Source: Sphingomonas natans
GTDB taxonomy: Bacteria; Pseudomonadota; Alphaproteobacteria; Sphingomonadales; Sphingomonadaceae
Direction of reading: 5' to 3'
NCBI RefSeq assembly: GCF_030546695.1
Contig: NZ_JAUOTP010000012.1
Coordinates: forward strand, 1-64,000
Length of the DNA: 64,000 bases
This document shows, piece after piece, positions 33,343 to 43,202 of this stretch. The position numbers were made by a program, and so were the translations under genes. The notes below the pieces were generated by a model. That model was not told where the DNA came from. It saw only the letters and a program-made list of their open reading frames with translations, and searched no databases. Every line of letters starts with the position of its first letter. Position 1 is the stretch's first letter.

Positions 33343-34410
33343 TCACGCGAAGCCGGCGGGCTCCGGCCATTTCGGGGAGACCACCGCCAGCGCCTTGAAA
33401 AGGCTCCCCATCTCGTCGGGATGCGTGAGCCGGCGGTAGGCGGCGGCGATCTCGTTGCCGCGGTCGCGCGCCTGGCGCGTCAGCGCGCCGGCGCGGTCCG
33501 AAATGCCGAGCGCGATCAGCCACTGGCCCTGCTCGACGGGTCCGAAGACGCGCGCGCCGGCGGCGGTCGCGGCCGCCTCCAGCGCGAGGAAATCGACATG
33601 CGCGGTCAGGTCGCTCTGGCCCGGCTTCACGAGCGGATCGGCATAAGCGTGCGCGTGGACCGCCTGGAGCGTGTCGCCGTGGCGGCTGCCGTCATGGCCG
33701 TAATCCACGATCAGCAAGGCCCCGCCCTGCTTCGCCAGCCGGTGCGCGAGCGCGGTGACGATCGCGATCGCGGCGGGATTCTGCTCGACGATCCGGCCCG
33801 GATCGGCATCCCACAGATGCTGCGGGATCAGACTGTCCATCAGCTTGGTGCCTGGCACGAAGCTGAAATCGCCGGCGACGCCCTCCACCATCTGCTCGCG
33901 CCAGCCCGAGACGGTCGCGATCAATTGGTGGACGGGCAGCGCGTCGAAGAATTCGTTGGCGACGATCAGCAGCGGCACGTCCTTGGGCAGCGTTTCGATC
34001 GTGTCGTGCCAGATCGCCTGCTCGACGCGCTCGCGCTGCGCATCGCGCAGGATCGGGCTCGTCTCGACGAAATGGACGGGCGGCGCGAACTCCGCCTTCG
34101 CCATCGCGCGCAGCGCATCCACCGCGAGCGTGCCGCGGCCCGGCCCGAGCTCGACATAGGCCGCCTTCGGCGTGCCCGCACGTTGCCACAGATCGGCGAG
34201 GCACAGGCCGACGATCTCGCCGAACATCTGGCTGATCTCGGGCGCGGTGACGAAATCGCCGCCCGCGCCGAACGGGTCGCGCGTCGCATAATAATGCGCG
34301 TTGGCGAGGCCCATGAAGCGCCCGAGCGGGATCGGGCCTTCGGCGGCGATCAGGGCCGCGATCTCGTCCGCCAGATCGGCGGGCGGCGGGGCGTCAGGCG
34401 ATGCTGTCAT
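33343..34410 (-). CDS. SAM-dependent methyltransferase, MidA/NDUFAF7 family
   Basis: This 355-residue protein belongs to the COG1565/MidA family, whose mitochondrial member NDUFAF7 methylates an arginine of complex I subunit NDUFS2. Family marks are [44 protein letters not shown] (SAM motif I), [13 protein letters not shown], and [19 protein letters not shown]. It overlaps lgt by 17 bases, a conserved pairing in sphingomonads and other alphaproteobacteria. A complex I assembly role is inferred from the family. Confidence 0.88.
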   Translation of the reverse strand: MTASPDAPPPADLADEIAALIAAEGPIPLGRFMGLANAHYYATRDPFGAGGDFVTAPEISQMFGEIVGLCLADLWQRAGTPKAAYVELGPGRGTLAVDALRAMAKAEFAPPVHFVETSPILRDAQRERVEQAIWHDTIETLPKDVPLLIVANEFFDALPVHQLIATVSGWREQMVEGVAGDFSFVPGTKLMDSLIPQHLWDADPGRIVEQNPAAIAIVTALAHRLAKQGGALLIVDYGHDGSRHGDTLQAVHAHAYADPLVKPGQSDLTAHVDFLALEAAATAAGARVFGPVEQGQWLIALGISDRAGALTRQARDRGNEIAAAYRRLTHPDEMGSLFKALAVVSPKWPEPAGFA

Positions 34411-35275
34411 GGCCCGCGATCGGCTCGACGCGCACCCGCCGGCTTTTGGCGGTCGCGATGAAATAGATGCCGACGATGATCATCGGCGCGGACAGGGTCT
34501 GCCCCATGCTCAGCCCCCAGGGCAGGATGCCGAGCTGGACATCGGGCTCGCGGACGAATTCGAGCGCGAAGCGGATAATGCCGTAGCCGGTCAGGAACAC
34601 GCCGAGCAGGAAGCCCGGCCAGTAGCGCGCGCGCGTCTTCCAGAAGAAGGCGTTGAGGATCAGCCACAGGACCACGCCTTCCAGCGCCGCCTCGTAGAGC
34701 TGGCTGGGATGGCGGGGATAGGGGCCCGCGTCGGCACCCGGGAAGACCACCGCCCAGGAGACGTCGGTGATCCGGCCCCACAATTCGCCATTGGCGAAAT
34801 TGGCGAGGCGGACGAGGAACAGGCCGAAGCCGCCGCAGCAGGCGACATAATCGATCATGCGCAGCGCCGAGAGCTTCTCGCGCCAGGCGAGCCACCAGAC
34901 CGCGACGACGGTGCCGAACGCGCCGCCATGGAAGGACATGCCCCCGTCCCACAGCCGGAACACCTGCAGCGGATCGTCGCGCAGCATCCACGGATCGTAG
35001 AAGATCACATAGCCGATCCGCCCGCCGAGGATGATGCCGAGCGTGGCATAGAAGACGAAATCGTCGGCATGACGCCGCGCCATCGGCGCGCCGGGCTGGG
35101 CGATCAGCTTGGTCAGCCACCACCAGCCGAGCATGATCCCGGCGATATAGCCGAGCGAATACCAGCGGATCTGGAAGAAGCCGAGGTTCAGCGCGATCGG
35201 CGACAGATGCAGATCCGTGTAGCGGATCGGCTCGGCGACGGCGGCGGTCGCAGCGGCGAGGGCGAGAAGGCTCAT
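34394..35275 (-). CDS. lgt: prolipoprotein diacylglyceryl transferase
   Basis: This 293-residue inner-membrane enzyme adds diacylglycerol to lipobox cysteines of prolipoproteins. Signature elements are [40 protein letters not shown] and [12 protein letters not shown], with about seven membrane segments. Length is normal. The ATG at 35275 is followed by a slightly hydrophobic start. It precedes and overlaps the MidA-type methyltransferase gene. Confidence 0.95.
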   Translation of the reverse strand: MSLLALAAATAAVAEPIRYTDLHLSPIALNLGFFQIRWYSLGYIAGIMLGWWWLTKLIAQPGAPMARRHADDFVFYATLGIILGGRIGYVIFYDPWMLRDDPLQVFRLWDGGMSFHGGAFGTVVAVWWLAWREKLSALRMIDYVACCGGFGLFLVRLANFANGELWGRITDVSWAVVFPGADAGPYPRHPSQLYEAALEGVVLWLILNAFFWKTRARYWPGFLLGVFLTGYGIIRFALEFVREPDVQLGILPWGLSMGQTLSAPMIIVGIYFIATAKSRRVRVEPIAGHDSIA

Positions 35276-35387
35276 AAACCGCGACTTAGCCGAGCCTGAG
35301 GCGTGTCGGAAGATAAATGGCGCGCAAACCGAACCGGATCGTCGCTCGCTTGTTCTGTGCCCACAGTTTCAACGACATAGGTGGCAT

Positions 35388-36407
35388 ATGGACGAAGACC
35401 GGCAGACGACGCGACGCAATGTCCTCCAGGGTGCGGCCGTCGGCATGGCCGGCGCGGCGATCGCGGCCGGGCCGGCGCTGGCGCAGGCGGGCGGCTCGGG
35501 CGGCCCGGCCAACGGATCGGGCACGGTCGCGCCTGTCGATCCGCGTCACAAATATCGCAGCGAGCCTTATGCCGAGCAGCGCCAGCCCTGGCCCGCGCTG
35601 CAATCGAAGATGGATCCGAAGCCCGATTGCGGCGAGGCGAGCTACAAGGGCTCGGGCCGGCTCGCGGGGCGCAAGGCGCTGATCACCGGCGGCGACAGCG
35701 GCATCGGTCGCGCGGCGGCGATCGCCTTCGCGCGCGAGGGCGCCGACGTCGCGATCAACTACTACCCGACCGAGGAGCCCGATGCGAAGGAGGTCGTCGA
35801 TCTGATCCGCGCCGCGGGCCGCAAGGCGGTCGCGCTGCCGGTCGATATCCGCAGCCTCAAGGCCTGCGAGAAGCTCATCGACGATGCGGTCAAGGCGCTG
35901 GGCGGGCTCGACATCCTCGTCAACAATGCCGCCTACCAGCAGTCCAAGAAGGACATCTTCGAGATATCGGACGAGCAGATGGTCCGCACTTACGAGACCA
36001 ATGTCTTCCCGCTCTTCCGCCTGAGCCGCGCGGCGATCCCGCACATGAAGCCGGGTTCGGTGATCATCAATACCGGCTCGGTCAATTCCTACGATCCCGA
36101 GCCGGAGCTGCTCGATTATGCGAGCACCAAGGGCGCGATCCTGATCTTCACCAAGGGCCTCGCCAAGCAGATGGCGGAGCGCGGCATCCGCGTGAACATG
36201 GTCGCGCCGGGGCCGATCTGGACGCCGCTGCAGGTCGCGGGCGGGCAGCTGCCGGGCGAGATGGCCAAGTTCGGGCAGGAGCAGCCGCTCGGCCGCGCGG
36301 GCCAGCCCGCCGAGCTCGCGCCGCTCTATGTCGCGCTCGCCTCGGACGAACTCAGCTACACGACCGGCCAGGCGTTCGGCGCGAATGGCGGCAAGGGCAA
36401 TCCATAA
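35388..36407 (+). CDS. Tat-exported short-chain dehydrogenase, YghA-like
   Basis: This 339-residue protein has a twin-arginine signal (TTRRNVLQGAAVGMAGAA, ending ALAQA), a 60-residue linker with DPRHKYRSEPY, and then a classical SDR: cofactor loop TGGDSGIGRA, NNAAYQ, catalytic Ser in INTGSVNSY, and Tyr/Lys in YASTKGA. The YghA group matches the linker and the AFGANGG end. A periplasmic SDR is odd since NADP is cytosolic; either it is folded with cofactor before export, as Tat allows, or the signal serves another role. It lies 50 bases before an IorB-like gene that also carries a Tat signal. Confidence 0.88.
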   Translation: MDEDRQTTRRNVLQGAAVGMAGAAIAAGPALAQAGGSGGPANGSGTVAPVDPRHKYRSEPYAEQRQPWPALQSKMDPKPDCGEASYKGSGRLAGRKALITGGDSGIGRAAAIAFAREGADVAINYYPTEEPDAKEVVDLIRAAGRKAVALPVDIRSLKACEKLIDDAVKALGGLDILVNNAAYQQSKKDIFEISDEQMVRTYETNVFPLFRLSRAAIPHMKPGSVIINTGSVNSYDPEPELLDYASTKGAILIFTKGLAKQMAERGIRVNMVAPGPIWTPLQVAGGQLPGEMAKFGQEQPLGRAGQPAELAPLYVALASDELSYTTGQAFGANGGKGNP

Positions 36408-36456
36408 GCCTGGCGAGATCGTGGACGGGCCGGGCCGCGGACCCTATCAGGCCCGC

Positions 36457-38676
36457 ATGGCGCCGCCCGTCCGACCTTCGCGCAAAGGCCTCGATCGCCG
36501 GACCCTGCTGATCGGCGGCGGGGCCGGGGTCGGGCTCGCGCTCGCTTGGGGCGTGTGGCCGCGGACCTATGCGCCCAATCTCGTCGCCGGGCCGGGCGAG
36601 ACGATCGTCGATGCGTTCCTGAAGATCGGCAGCGACGGGCGCGTCACCGTGATCGTGCCACAGGCCGAGATGGGGCAGGGCGTATGGACCGCGCTGCCGC
36701 AGATCCTGGCCGATGAACTGGGCGCCGACTGGCGGCAGATCGGCGTCGAGCCCGCGCCGATCAATCCGGTCTATGCCAACACGCTTCTGCTGGAAGAGGC
36801 GGTGACCGAGCAGGCGCCCGCCTTCCTCGCCGGCGCAGGCCGCTGGGCGGCGCGCGAGTTCGCGACGCGCGAGGCGCTGATGATGACCGCGGGCTCCAGC
36901 TCGATCCGCGGCTTCGAGCAGCGCTTCCGCGAGGCGGGGGCCGCGGCGCGGATCCTGTTGTGCATGGCCGCGGGCAAGCGGCTCGGCGCGGACTGGCGCG
37001 CCTGCGATACCGAAGCCGGCTTTGTCGTGCGCGGCGAGGATCGCTTCCGCTTTGGCGAACTGGCGGCCGAGGCGGTGGGGTTCGCGCCGCCGAGCCCGCT
37101 GCCGCTGCGCAAGCCCGGCGAGGGCAAGCTTTCGGGCCAGTCGGTGCCGCGGCTCGATCTGCCCGCGAAGGTGGACGGGACGATGCGCTTCGCGGGCGAC
37201 GTGCGCCTGCCCAACATGGCCTTCGCCTCGATCCGCCACGGCCCGCTCGGCGACACCACGCTCGGCGCGATCGACGAGAAGGCCGCGCGCGCGGTTCCCG
37301 GCGTCGTCGGCATCGTCCGCAGGCCCGGTTGGGTCGCGGTGCTGGCGGACAATTGGTGGGCGGCGGATCGCGCGGTCGATGCCCTCGGCGCGAAGTTCGC
37401 GACGCGCGGCACCTTGCCCGGCGCGGTGCATGTCGCAGGCGCGCTGGATCGCGCGCTGGCGGACGGCGGCAAAAGGCTCGTCGCGATCGGCGACGCGGAT
37501 GCGGCGCTGGGCGCCGTGCCCTCGCTCGCCGCCGATTATGCGGTACCGCTCGCCGCGCATGCTCCGATCGAGCCGCTGGTCGCGACGGCGCGTGCGACGA
37601 GTAGGCGGATCGAAATCTGGGTGCCGACGCAGGCGCAGGGCCTGACACGGCGCGCGGTCGCGCAGGCGACGGGCCTGTCCGAGGATGCGGTGACGGTCTA
37701 TCCGATGCCGGTCGGCGGCGGCTTCGGGCGCAAGGTGGAGAATGATGCGGCGGTCGAGGCTGCCCTGCTCTCGATCGAGGCCAGGCGCCCGATCCAGCTG
37801 CTGTGGAGCCGCGGCGAGGAATTGCAGCGCGCGCGGCATCGCCCGCCCGCGAAGGCGCGGCTGAAGGCGAAGCTCGCCGGCGGGCGGATCGCCGCGTGGA
37901 GCGCGACGGTGGCGACACCCTCGGCGATGGGCGAGATGGGCAAGCGCCTGACTGGTTATGGCGGCGGAGGCGGCGCGGAGCTCGGCGCGATCGATGGCGC
38001 GCGGCCGCCTTATGCGATTCCGGCGGTCGCGATCGCGCACGCGCCTGCCGATATCGGCATCGAGACCGGCATGTGGCGCTCGGTCGCGCACAGCTACACC
38101 GCCTTCTTCGGCGAGAGCTTCATGGACGAGTTGGCGGCGGCGGCGGGCAGCGATCCGCTCTCGTTCCGGATGGCGCAGCTCGGCGGCGCGCCGCGGCTCG
38201 CGCGCTGCCTCACGCGCGCGACGGCGGCGGGGGGCTGGTCGGGCGAGGCGCAATCGGGGCAGGGGCTCGCGATCCATTCGGCGTTCGGCAGCCACATCGC
38301 GTTGCTCGCGGAGGCGAGCGTCGAGGAGGATGCGATCCGCGTCTCGCGGCTCGTCGTCGCGGTCGATTGCGGGCGGATCATCAACCCCGACATCGTCCGC
38401 CAGCAGATCGAAGGCGGGCTGATCTGGGGGCTTGCCGCCGCGCTCGGCGACGCAATCACCTACACCGCCGGGATCGTCGATCAGCGCTCGATCGCCGCTT
38501 TGCACCTGCCGCTTCTGGCCGACACACCGGAGATCGTCATCGAACTCATCGAAAGCCGCGAGGCGCCGGGCGGCGTCGCCGAACTCGCCGTGCCCGTCGT
38601 CGCGCCCGCGCTCGCCAATGCGCTCGCCTCGGTGACCGGCAAGCGGCTGCGCCAATTGCCGCTGACGCTCGCATGA
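36457..38676 (+). CDS. orphan IorB-like molybdopterin subunit with Tat signal
   Basis: At about 740 residues this is a xanthine-oxidase-family large subunit of the isoquinoline 1-oxidoreductase beta (IorB)/aldehyde dehydrogenase type. A Tat signal LDRRTLLIGGGAGVGLALAW begins near residue 12. Conserved parts include PQAEMGQGVWTALPQILADEL, the domain start AKVDGTMRFAGDV, PMPVGGGFGRKVENDA and VVAVDCGRIINPD. The 2Fe-2S (IorA) and cytochrome partners usually next to it are absent; neighbours are an SDR and hemH. GTG at 36421 is an alternative start. It needs a MCD- or MPT-type cofactor, so MobA (MGD) would not serve it directly. Confidence 0.87.
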   Translation: MAPPVRPSRKGLDRRTLLIGGGAGVGLALAWGVWPRTYAPNLVAGPGETIVDAFLKIGSDGRVTVIVPQAEMGQGVWTALPQILADELGADWRQIGVEPAPINPVYANTLLLEEAVTEQAPAFLAGAGRWAAREFATREALMMTAGSSSIRGFEQRFREAGAAARILLCMAAGKRLGADWRACDTEAGFVVRGEDRFRFGELAAEAVGFAPPSPLPLRKPGEGKLSGQSVPRLDLPAKVDGTMRFAGDVRLPNMAFASIRHGPLGDTTLGAIDEKAARAVPGVVGIVRRPGWVAVLADNWWAADRAVDALGAKFATRGTLPGAVHVAGALDRALADGGKRLVAIGDADAALGAVPSLAADYAVPLAAHAPIEPLVATARATSRRIEIWVPTQAQGLTRRAVAQATGLSEDAVTVYPMPVGGGFGRKVENDAAVEAALLSIEARRPIQLLWSRGEELQRARHRPPAKARLKAKLAGGRIAAWSATVATPSAMGEMGKRLTGYGGGGGAELGAIDGARPPYAIPAVAIAHAPADIGIETGMWRSVAHSYTAFFGESFMDELAAAAGSDPLSFRMAQLGGAPRLARCLTRATAAGGWSGEAQSGQGLAIHSAFGSHIALLAEASVEEDAIRVSRLVVAVDCGRIINPDIVRQQIEGGLIWGLAAALGDAITYTAGIVDQRSIAALHLPLLADTPEIVIELIESREAPGGVAELAVPVVAPALANALASVTGKRLRQLPLTLA

Positions 38677-39677
38677 AGCCCGCCGGCCATCCTCCGATCC
38701 CCGCGCCGAAGCTCGGCGTGCTGCTCATCAATCTCGGCACGCCCGACGCGGCCGAGACCAAGGCGGTGCGGCGTTACCTGAAGGAATTCCTGTCCGATCG
38801 CCGCGTCGTCGAGCTGCCGCCCTGGCTGTGGCAGCCGATCCTGCGCGGTGTGGTGCTGACGACGCGGCCGAAGAAGTCGGCGCATGCCTATCAGCAGGTG
38901 TGGAGCGAGGACGGCTCGCCGCTCGCCGCGATCACGCGCGCGCAGGGCAAGGCGCTGGCCGAGCGGCTGGCGGGCGACGGCGTGCTCGTCGATCATGCGA
39001 TGCGCTACGGCCGGCCGGCGATCGCCGACAGGATCGCGGCGATGAAGGCGGCGGGCTGCGAGCGCATCCTGCTCGCGCCGCTCTATCCGCAATATTCGGG
39101 GGCGACGACGGCCACCGCCAACGACGCGGTCTTCGCAGCGCTGGCGGCGATGCGCTGGCAGCCGGCGATCCGGACGCTGCCGCCTTATCATGACGATCCG
39201 CGCTATATCGACGCGCTCGCGGCGAGCATCGAGGAGGGTCTCGCCGCGCTGGACTTCGTCCCCGATGCGATCCTCGCCAGCTTCCATGGCATGCCGCAGC
39301 GGACGCTGGAGCTGGGCGATCCCTATCACTGCCATTGCCAGAAGACGGCGCGGCTCCTGGCCGAAAAGCTGGGCCGCGAGGTGATCGTCTCCTTCCAGTC
39401 GCGCTTCGGCAAAGCCAAATGGCTCGGGCCGGCGACGGATCTGACGCTTGCCGATCTTGGGCGTGCCGGAAGGCGCGTGGCGATCGTGACGCCCGGCTTC
39501 TCGGCGGATTGTCTGGAGACGCTGGAGGAGATTTCGATCCGCGGCCGCGAGGACTTCCTGGCCGCGGGCGGAGAGGATTTTGCCTATCTGCCCTGCCTCA
39601 ATGCCGGCGTGCGCGGAATGGACATGATCGAGGCGCTTGTCCGACAAGAGCTTGCGGGCTGGCTCCCGGTTTCATAG
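38673..39677 (+). CDS. hemH: ferrochelatase
   Basis: This 334-residue enzyme inserts Fe(II) into protoporphyrin IX, the last step of haem synthesis. Family elements are LLINLGTPDA, MRYGRPAI, LAPLYPQYSGATTATANDAV, ASFHGMPQRTLELGDPYHCHC (catalytic His) and SFQSRFGKAKWLGPATD, ending with VTPGFSADCLETLEEI with the active-site Glu. It overlaps the IorB stop by ATGA, so the two may share a transcript although the functions look unrelated. Confidence 0.95.
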   Translation: MKPAGHPPIPAPKLGVLLINLGTPDAAETKAVRRYLKEFLSDRRVVELPPWLWQPILRGVVLTTRPKKSAHAYQQVWSEDGSPLAAITRAQGKALAERLAGDGVLVDHAMRYGRPAIADRIAAMKAAGCERILLAPLYPQYSGATTATANDAVFAALAAMRWQPAIRTLPPYHDDPRYIDALAASIEEGLAALDFVPDAILASFHGMPQRTLELGDPYHCHCQKTARLLAEKLGREVIVSFQSRFGKAKWLGPATDLTLADLGRAGRRVAIVTPGFSADCLETLEEISIRGREDFLAAGGEDFAYLPCLNAGVRGMDMIEALVRQELAGWLPVS

Positions 39678-39715
39678 GCTGCGGTTAACAAGCAGGCGTT
39701 GTTGGGAGAATGTGG

Positions 39716-40438
39716 ATGGCGCGCGTGGCAATCGTTACCGGTGGGACGCGTGGGATCGGCGAGGCGATCAGCATCGCGCTGAAGGCCGAAGGCGCGATCG
39801 TCGCCGCCAATTATGCCGGCAATGACGAGCGCGCGAAGGAATTCAGCGAGCGCACCGGCATCGCGGTCTTCAAATGGGACGTCGCCGATCCGGCCGCCGT
39901 GGACGCGGGCGTCGCCGCGGTCGAGGCTGCGCTCGGCCCGATCGACATCGTCGTCAACAATGCCGGCATCACCCGCGACGGGACGATGCTCAAGCAGACC
40001 TACGAGGAGTGGAAGGCGGTCATCGACACCAATCTCGGCGGCTGCTTCAACATGGCGAAGGCCACGTTCAAGGGCATGAAGGAGCGCGGCTGGGGGCGCT
40101 TCGTCAATATCGGCTCGATCAACGGCCAGGCCGGCCAATATGGCCAGGTCAATTATGCCGCCGCCAAATCGGGCATCCACGGCTTCACCAAGGCGCTCGC
40201 GCAGGAAGGCGCGCGCTTCGGCGTCACGGTCAACGCGATCGCGCCCGGCTATATCGATACCGACATGGTCGCTGCGGTCCCCGCCGACGTGCTCGCCAAG
40301 ATCGTTGCCAAGATCCCGGTCGGCCGGCTCGGCAACGCGCACGAAATCGCGCGCGGCGTGACCTTTCTCTGCTCCGAAGATGGCGGCTTCGTCACCGGAT
40401 CGACATTGTCGATCAACGGCGGCCAGCACATGTATTGA
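39716..40438 (+). CDS. phbB: acetoacetyl-CoA reductase
   Basis: This 240-residue NADPH-dependent SDR makes (R)-3-hydroxybutyryl-CoA for polyhydroxybutyrate. PhbB-type features are VTGGTRGIGEAIS, NNAGITRDGTMLKQTYEEWKAVIDTNL, Ser in NIGSINGQAGQYGQVNY with Tyr/Lys in NYAAAKSG, and GYIDTDMV. The ATG at 39716 is preferred: GGGAGA lies six bases before it, whereas the ATG at 39710 abuts that site. No phaA or phaC is in the window. Confidence 0.92.
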   Translation: MARVAIVTGGTRGIGEAISIALKAEGAIVAANYAGNDERAKEFSERTGIAVFKWDVADPAAVDAGVAAVEAALGPIDIVVNNAGITRDGTMLKQTYEEWKAVIDTNLGGCFNMAKATFKGMKERGWGRFVNIGSINGQAGQYGQVNYAAAKSGIHGFTKALAQEGARFGVTVNAIAPGYIDTDMVAAVPADVLAKIVAKIPVGRLGNAHEIARGVTFLCSEDGGFVTGSTLSINGGQHMY

Positions 40439-40698
40439 TGGACCGGACGGGCCCCGACGACGCGAAGCGGGGCCCGATCAAGCGATCGGTGATGATCGCC
40501 GGCCATGCCACCTCGGTCACGCTCGAGCCGATCTTCTGGGATGCGCTGCGCGAAGCCGCGGACGCCGATCGCCTGCCACTAAGCGCGCTCGTCGCGCGCA
40601 TCGATGCCGAGCGGGCGGGGCAGGGTGCCGCCGTCAATCTCGCCAGCGCGATCCGCGTCTGGCTGTTCCAGCGTCTCAGAGCTGACACGGTCGCCTGA
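40438..40698 (+). CDS. ribbon-helix-helix domain protein (RHH_4 type)
   Basis: This 86-residue protein has an RHH_4-like core: KRSVMIAGHATSVTLEPIFWDALREAADADRLPLSALVARID and NLASAIRVWLF. Such proteins are probable small DNA-binding regulators. Its ATG overlaps the phbB stop (TGATG), so it is co-translated with phbB. A role in regulating PHB or neighbouring iron genes is conceivable but not shown. Confidence 0.75.
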   Translation: MDRTGPDDAKRGPIKRSVMIAGHATSVTLEPIFWDALREAADADRLPLSALVARIDAERAGQGAAVNLASAIRVWLFQRLRADTVA

Positions 40699-40758
40699 TT
40701 CCCTCGCCGCCACGGCGCGCTAACCCTGCGAAAAACCCGGAATTCTCCTGATCCTCGC

Positions 40759-40788
40759 ATGTTTCGAAACGTTGCAGCGTCGAAACAT
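40759..40788. promoter_or_regulatory. 9-bp perfect inverted repeat upstream of the siderophore receptor promoter
   Basis: ATGTTTCGA (40759-40767) and TCGAAACAT (40780-40788) are a perfect inverted repeat with a 12-base spacer, so half-site centres are two helical turns apart. It lies directly upstream of the -35 element at 40791. No U-tract follows, which argues against a terminator. An activator or repressor operator is inferred. Confidence 0.4.
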
Positions 40789-40790
40789 AG

Positions 40791-40819
40791 TTGACTCCCA
40801 TGCGAATGATTCGCATTAG
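40791..40819 (+). promoter_or_regulatory. predicted Fur-controlled promoter of the siderophore receptor
   Basis: TTGACT (40791-40796) and CATTAG (40814-40819) form a sigma-70-like promoter with a 17-base spacer. Inside it, ATGCGAAT-G-ATTCGCAT (40800-40816) is a perfect 8-1-8 palindrome resembling alphaproteobacterial Fur boxes. A repressor bound there would block RNA polymerase. The receptor start is at 40864. A fur gene is present at 51295-51717. Confidence 0.65.
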
Positions 40820-40863
40820 CCGCGCCGGCAAATGAGAATCAGTCGCAACAAAGGGGGTCTTCC

Positions 40864-43194
40864 TTGCGCTCGAACACAATCCGGCCGGCCTCGGCCTTTC
40901 TCGCTCTCTCCTGCGTCGGCCTGATCGCAGCACCCGTCGCCGCCCAGGCGCAGAGCAGCCCCCAGGATGAAAAGGGAACCGAGCTCGAGGGCGTCACCGT
41001 CACCGACACGGCGGTGGCCGACGAAGTAAAGGTCGGGAAGCTGGAGAGCCCCAAATATACCCGCCCGCTGCTTGATCTTCCGCAGACGGTGACGGTCATC
41101 GGCAATACGACGATCCGCCAGCAGAACCTGCTTTCGCTGCGCGATGCGCTGGCGACGATCCCGGGCATTACGTTCGGCGCGGGCGAAGGCGGCGGTGGCT
41201 ATGGCGACAGCATCAACCTGCGCGGCCAGAGCGCGAATAATGACATCCAGATCGACGGCGTGCGTGACAGCGCCCAATATAGCCGCTCGGACACATTCAA
41301 CTTGGAGCAGATCGAGGTCGTGAACGGCGCGAACTCGGTCTATGGCGGCGGCGGGTCGATCAGCGGCACGATCAACCTCGTGACCAAGCGCCCCAAGGAA
41401 GCGGACCTTACTGTCGTCCAGGGCGCGGTCGGCACCGACGATTATTTTCGTGGTACGGTCGATAGCAACATCAAGCTATCCGACACGGTCGCCTTTCGCC
41501 TGAACGCGATGGCGCATCAGAACGATCTGCCGCGCCGTGATTTCGAATATGCGCATCGCTGGGGCGTCGCGCCGTCGATCACGGTCGGCCTCGGCACGCC
41601 GACGCGCTTCACCCTGATGTATTCGCACCAGGAGGATCACAATATCCCGGTCTATGGCGTGCCGTATTACGCCTCGTTGGGCGGGCTGCTTCCGGGTGCG
41701 AGCTACAGCGGCTATTATGGCTACGAGGATATCGACAAGCAGACGCAGTCGGTCGACATTGGGACTGCGATCCTCGAACATGATTTCACGGACAAGATCT
41801 CGCTGCGCAACCTGACCCGCTGGGAGCGGGTGGAGCAGGACACGTATGCCGATCCGCCGCAGGGGACCTATTGCCTGTCGACCGGCCAGACGACCACGGG
41901 TGTCGCCTGCGCGGCGGGCCAGCAGGCCGGTCTTTTCTACCCGTCAGGCCCGCGCGGCACGGCGCGCCTCACCAACACCAGGAATTTGTTCACGCAGTTC
42001 GATCTGCGCGGCGTGTTCGACACGGTCGGCATCGAGCATACGATCAATCTCGGCGCGTCGATCGGTCGCGAAACCTATGATATCAGCAACGGCAACGTGC
42101 TGCGCAACATTGCGGGCGCCACCCCCAATCCGACGCTGCCGGCCATCAACATCGCCAATCCGAATCCGATCTATGGCGGGCCGATCAACTATATCCCGAC
42201 CGCGGCGTCGGAGGGCCGGCTGATCACGAAGGCCGTCTATCTGTTCGATGCGATCAAGCTGAGCGAGATGTTCGAGATCAATGGCGGCCTGCGCTACGAG
42301 GGCTTCAAGACCAAGTTCCGCTCCGACACGATTATCGGCACGCCGGGTGCAACCTTCGGCCGGGTCACGCGCGGCGCGGACCAGACGGCGAACGACAATC
42401 TCTTCTCCTACCGCGTCGGCCTCGTCTTCAAGCCGGTCACGAACGCAAGCCTGTACGTTGCCTACGGCAATTCGAAGACGCCTGTCTCCTCGACCGTCCG
42501 CTCCGGCTGCGGCACGATCGCCGCGGGCGCGCCCAACGTCGATCCATGCGATGCCAAGCCGCAGACCGCGGTCAATTACGAGGTCGGTGGCAAGATCGAT
42601 CTGATGGACGCCAAGCTGCAGCTGACCGCTTCGGTCTTCCGCAACGAGCGCACCAACTTCCCCGTAACGAGTTTCGATCCGCTGTTCCCCACGCTGCAGG
42701 TCAATGACGGCAAGAGCCGCGTCAACGGCATCACGCTGGGCGCGTCGGGCAAGATCACGCCGAACTGGACGATCTTCGCCAATTACAGCTATCTCGACAC
42801 GAAGATCTTGCAGAGCATCTCGGATGTCTGCAAGGAGCGGCCCACGACCACCGGCTGCACTGGCGATGCCCAGGCGGGCGCGGTCATCAACCAGACGCCG
42901 AAGAATTCGGGCAGCCTGTTCACCACCTACACGCTGCCATTCGGGCTGCAGCTCGGATACGGCGCCACGTATCAGGGCGACTATGCCCTCAACAATACAG
43001 GCGTGGTCTACCGCTCGAAGGACTATCTGATCCATCGCGCGATGCTGTCCTACCCGATTGCCGGCGGGCTGACCGCGCAGGTCAACGTGCAGAACTTCAC
43101 CAACAAGAAATATTATACCAGCATCCGCAACAATGGCTGGGCGAGCCCTGGCGAGGGCCGTCAGGCGATCCTCAGCCTGTTCTACAGCTTCTGA
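40864..43194 (+). CDS. TonB-dependent catecholate siderophore receptor, Fiu-like
   Basis: This 776-residue receptor has a signal peptide (residues 1-28, ending AAPVAAQAQ), a plug with TRPLLDLPQTVTVIG, GQSANNDIQIDGVRDSAQYSRSDTFNLEQIEVVNGANSVYGGGGSISGTINLVTKRP, and a barrel ending LSLFYSF. The PQTVTVI and RDSAQYSRSDTFN patterns are those of Fiu/ferric-siderophore receptors. The start is TTG at 40864: it has GGGGG eight bases upstream, and the nearest ATGs are out of frame. A cysteine pair in loops (YCLS...GVACA) may be a disulfide. It is preceded by a Fur-box promoter and followed by tonB and a PiuC-type gene, an iron-uptake operon. Confidence 0.92.
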   Translation: MRSNTIRPASAFLALSCVGLIAAPVAAQAQSSPQDEKGTELEGVTVTDTAVADEVKVGKLESPKYTRPLLDLPQTVTVIGNTTIRQQNLLSLRDALATIPGITFGAGEGGGGYGDSINLRGQSANNDIQIDGVRDSAQYSRSDTFNLEQIEVVNGANSVYGGGGSISGTINLVTKRPKEADLTVVQGAVGTDDYFRGTVDSNIKLSDTVAFRLNAMAHQNDLPRRDFEYAHRWGVAPSITVGLGTPTRFTLMYSHQEDHNIPVYGVPYYASLGGLLPGASYSGYYGYEDIDKQTQSVDIGTAILEHDFTDKISLRNLTRWERVEQDTYADPPQGTYCLSTGQTTTGVACAAGQQAGLFYPSGPRGTARLTNTRNLFTQFDLRGVFDTVGIEHTINLGASIGRETYDISNGNVLRNIAGATPNPTLPAINIANPNPIYGGPINYIPTAASEGRLITKAVYLFDAIKLSEMFEINGGLRYEGFKTKFRSDTIIGTPGATFGRVTRGADQTANDNLFSYRVGLVFKPVTNASLYVAYGNSKTPVSSTVRSGCGTIAAGAPNVDPCDAKPQTAVNYEVGGKIDLMDAKLQLTASVFRNERTNFPVTSFDPLFPTLQVNDGKSRVNGITLGASGKITPNWTIFANYSYLDTKILQSISDVCKERPTTTGCTGDAQAGAVINQTPKNSGSLFTTYTLPFGLQLGYGATYQGDYALNNTGVVYRSKDYLIHRAMLSYPIAGGLTAQVNVQNFTNKKYYTSIRNNGWASPGEGRQAILSLFYSF

Positions 43195-43202
43195 TCCCAA
43201 CG

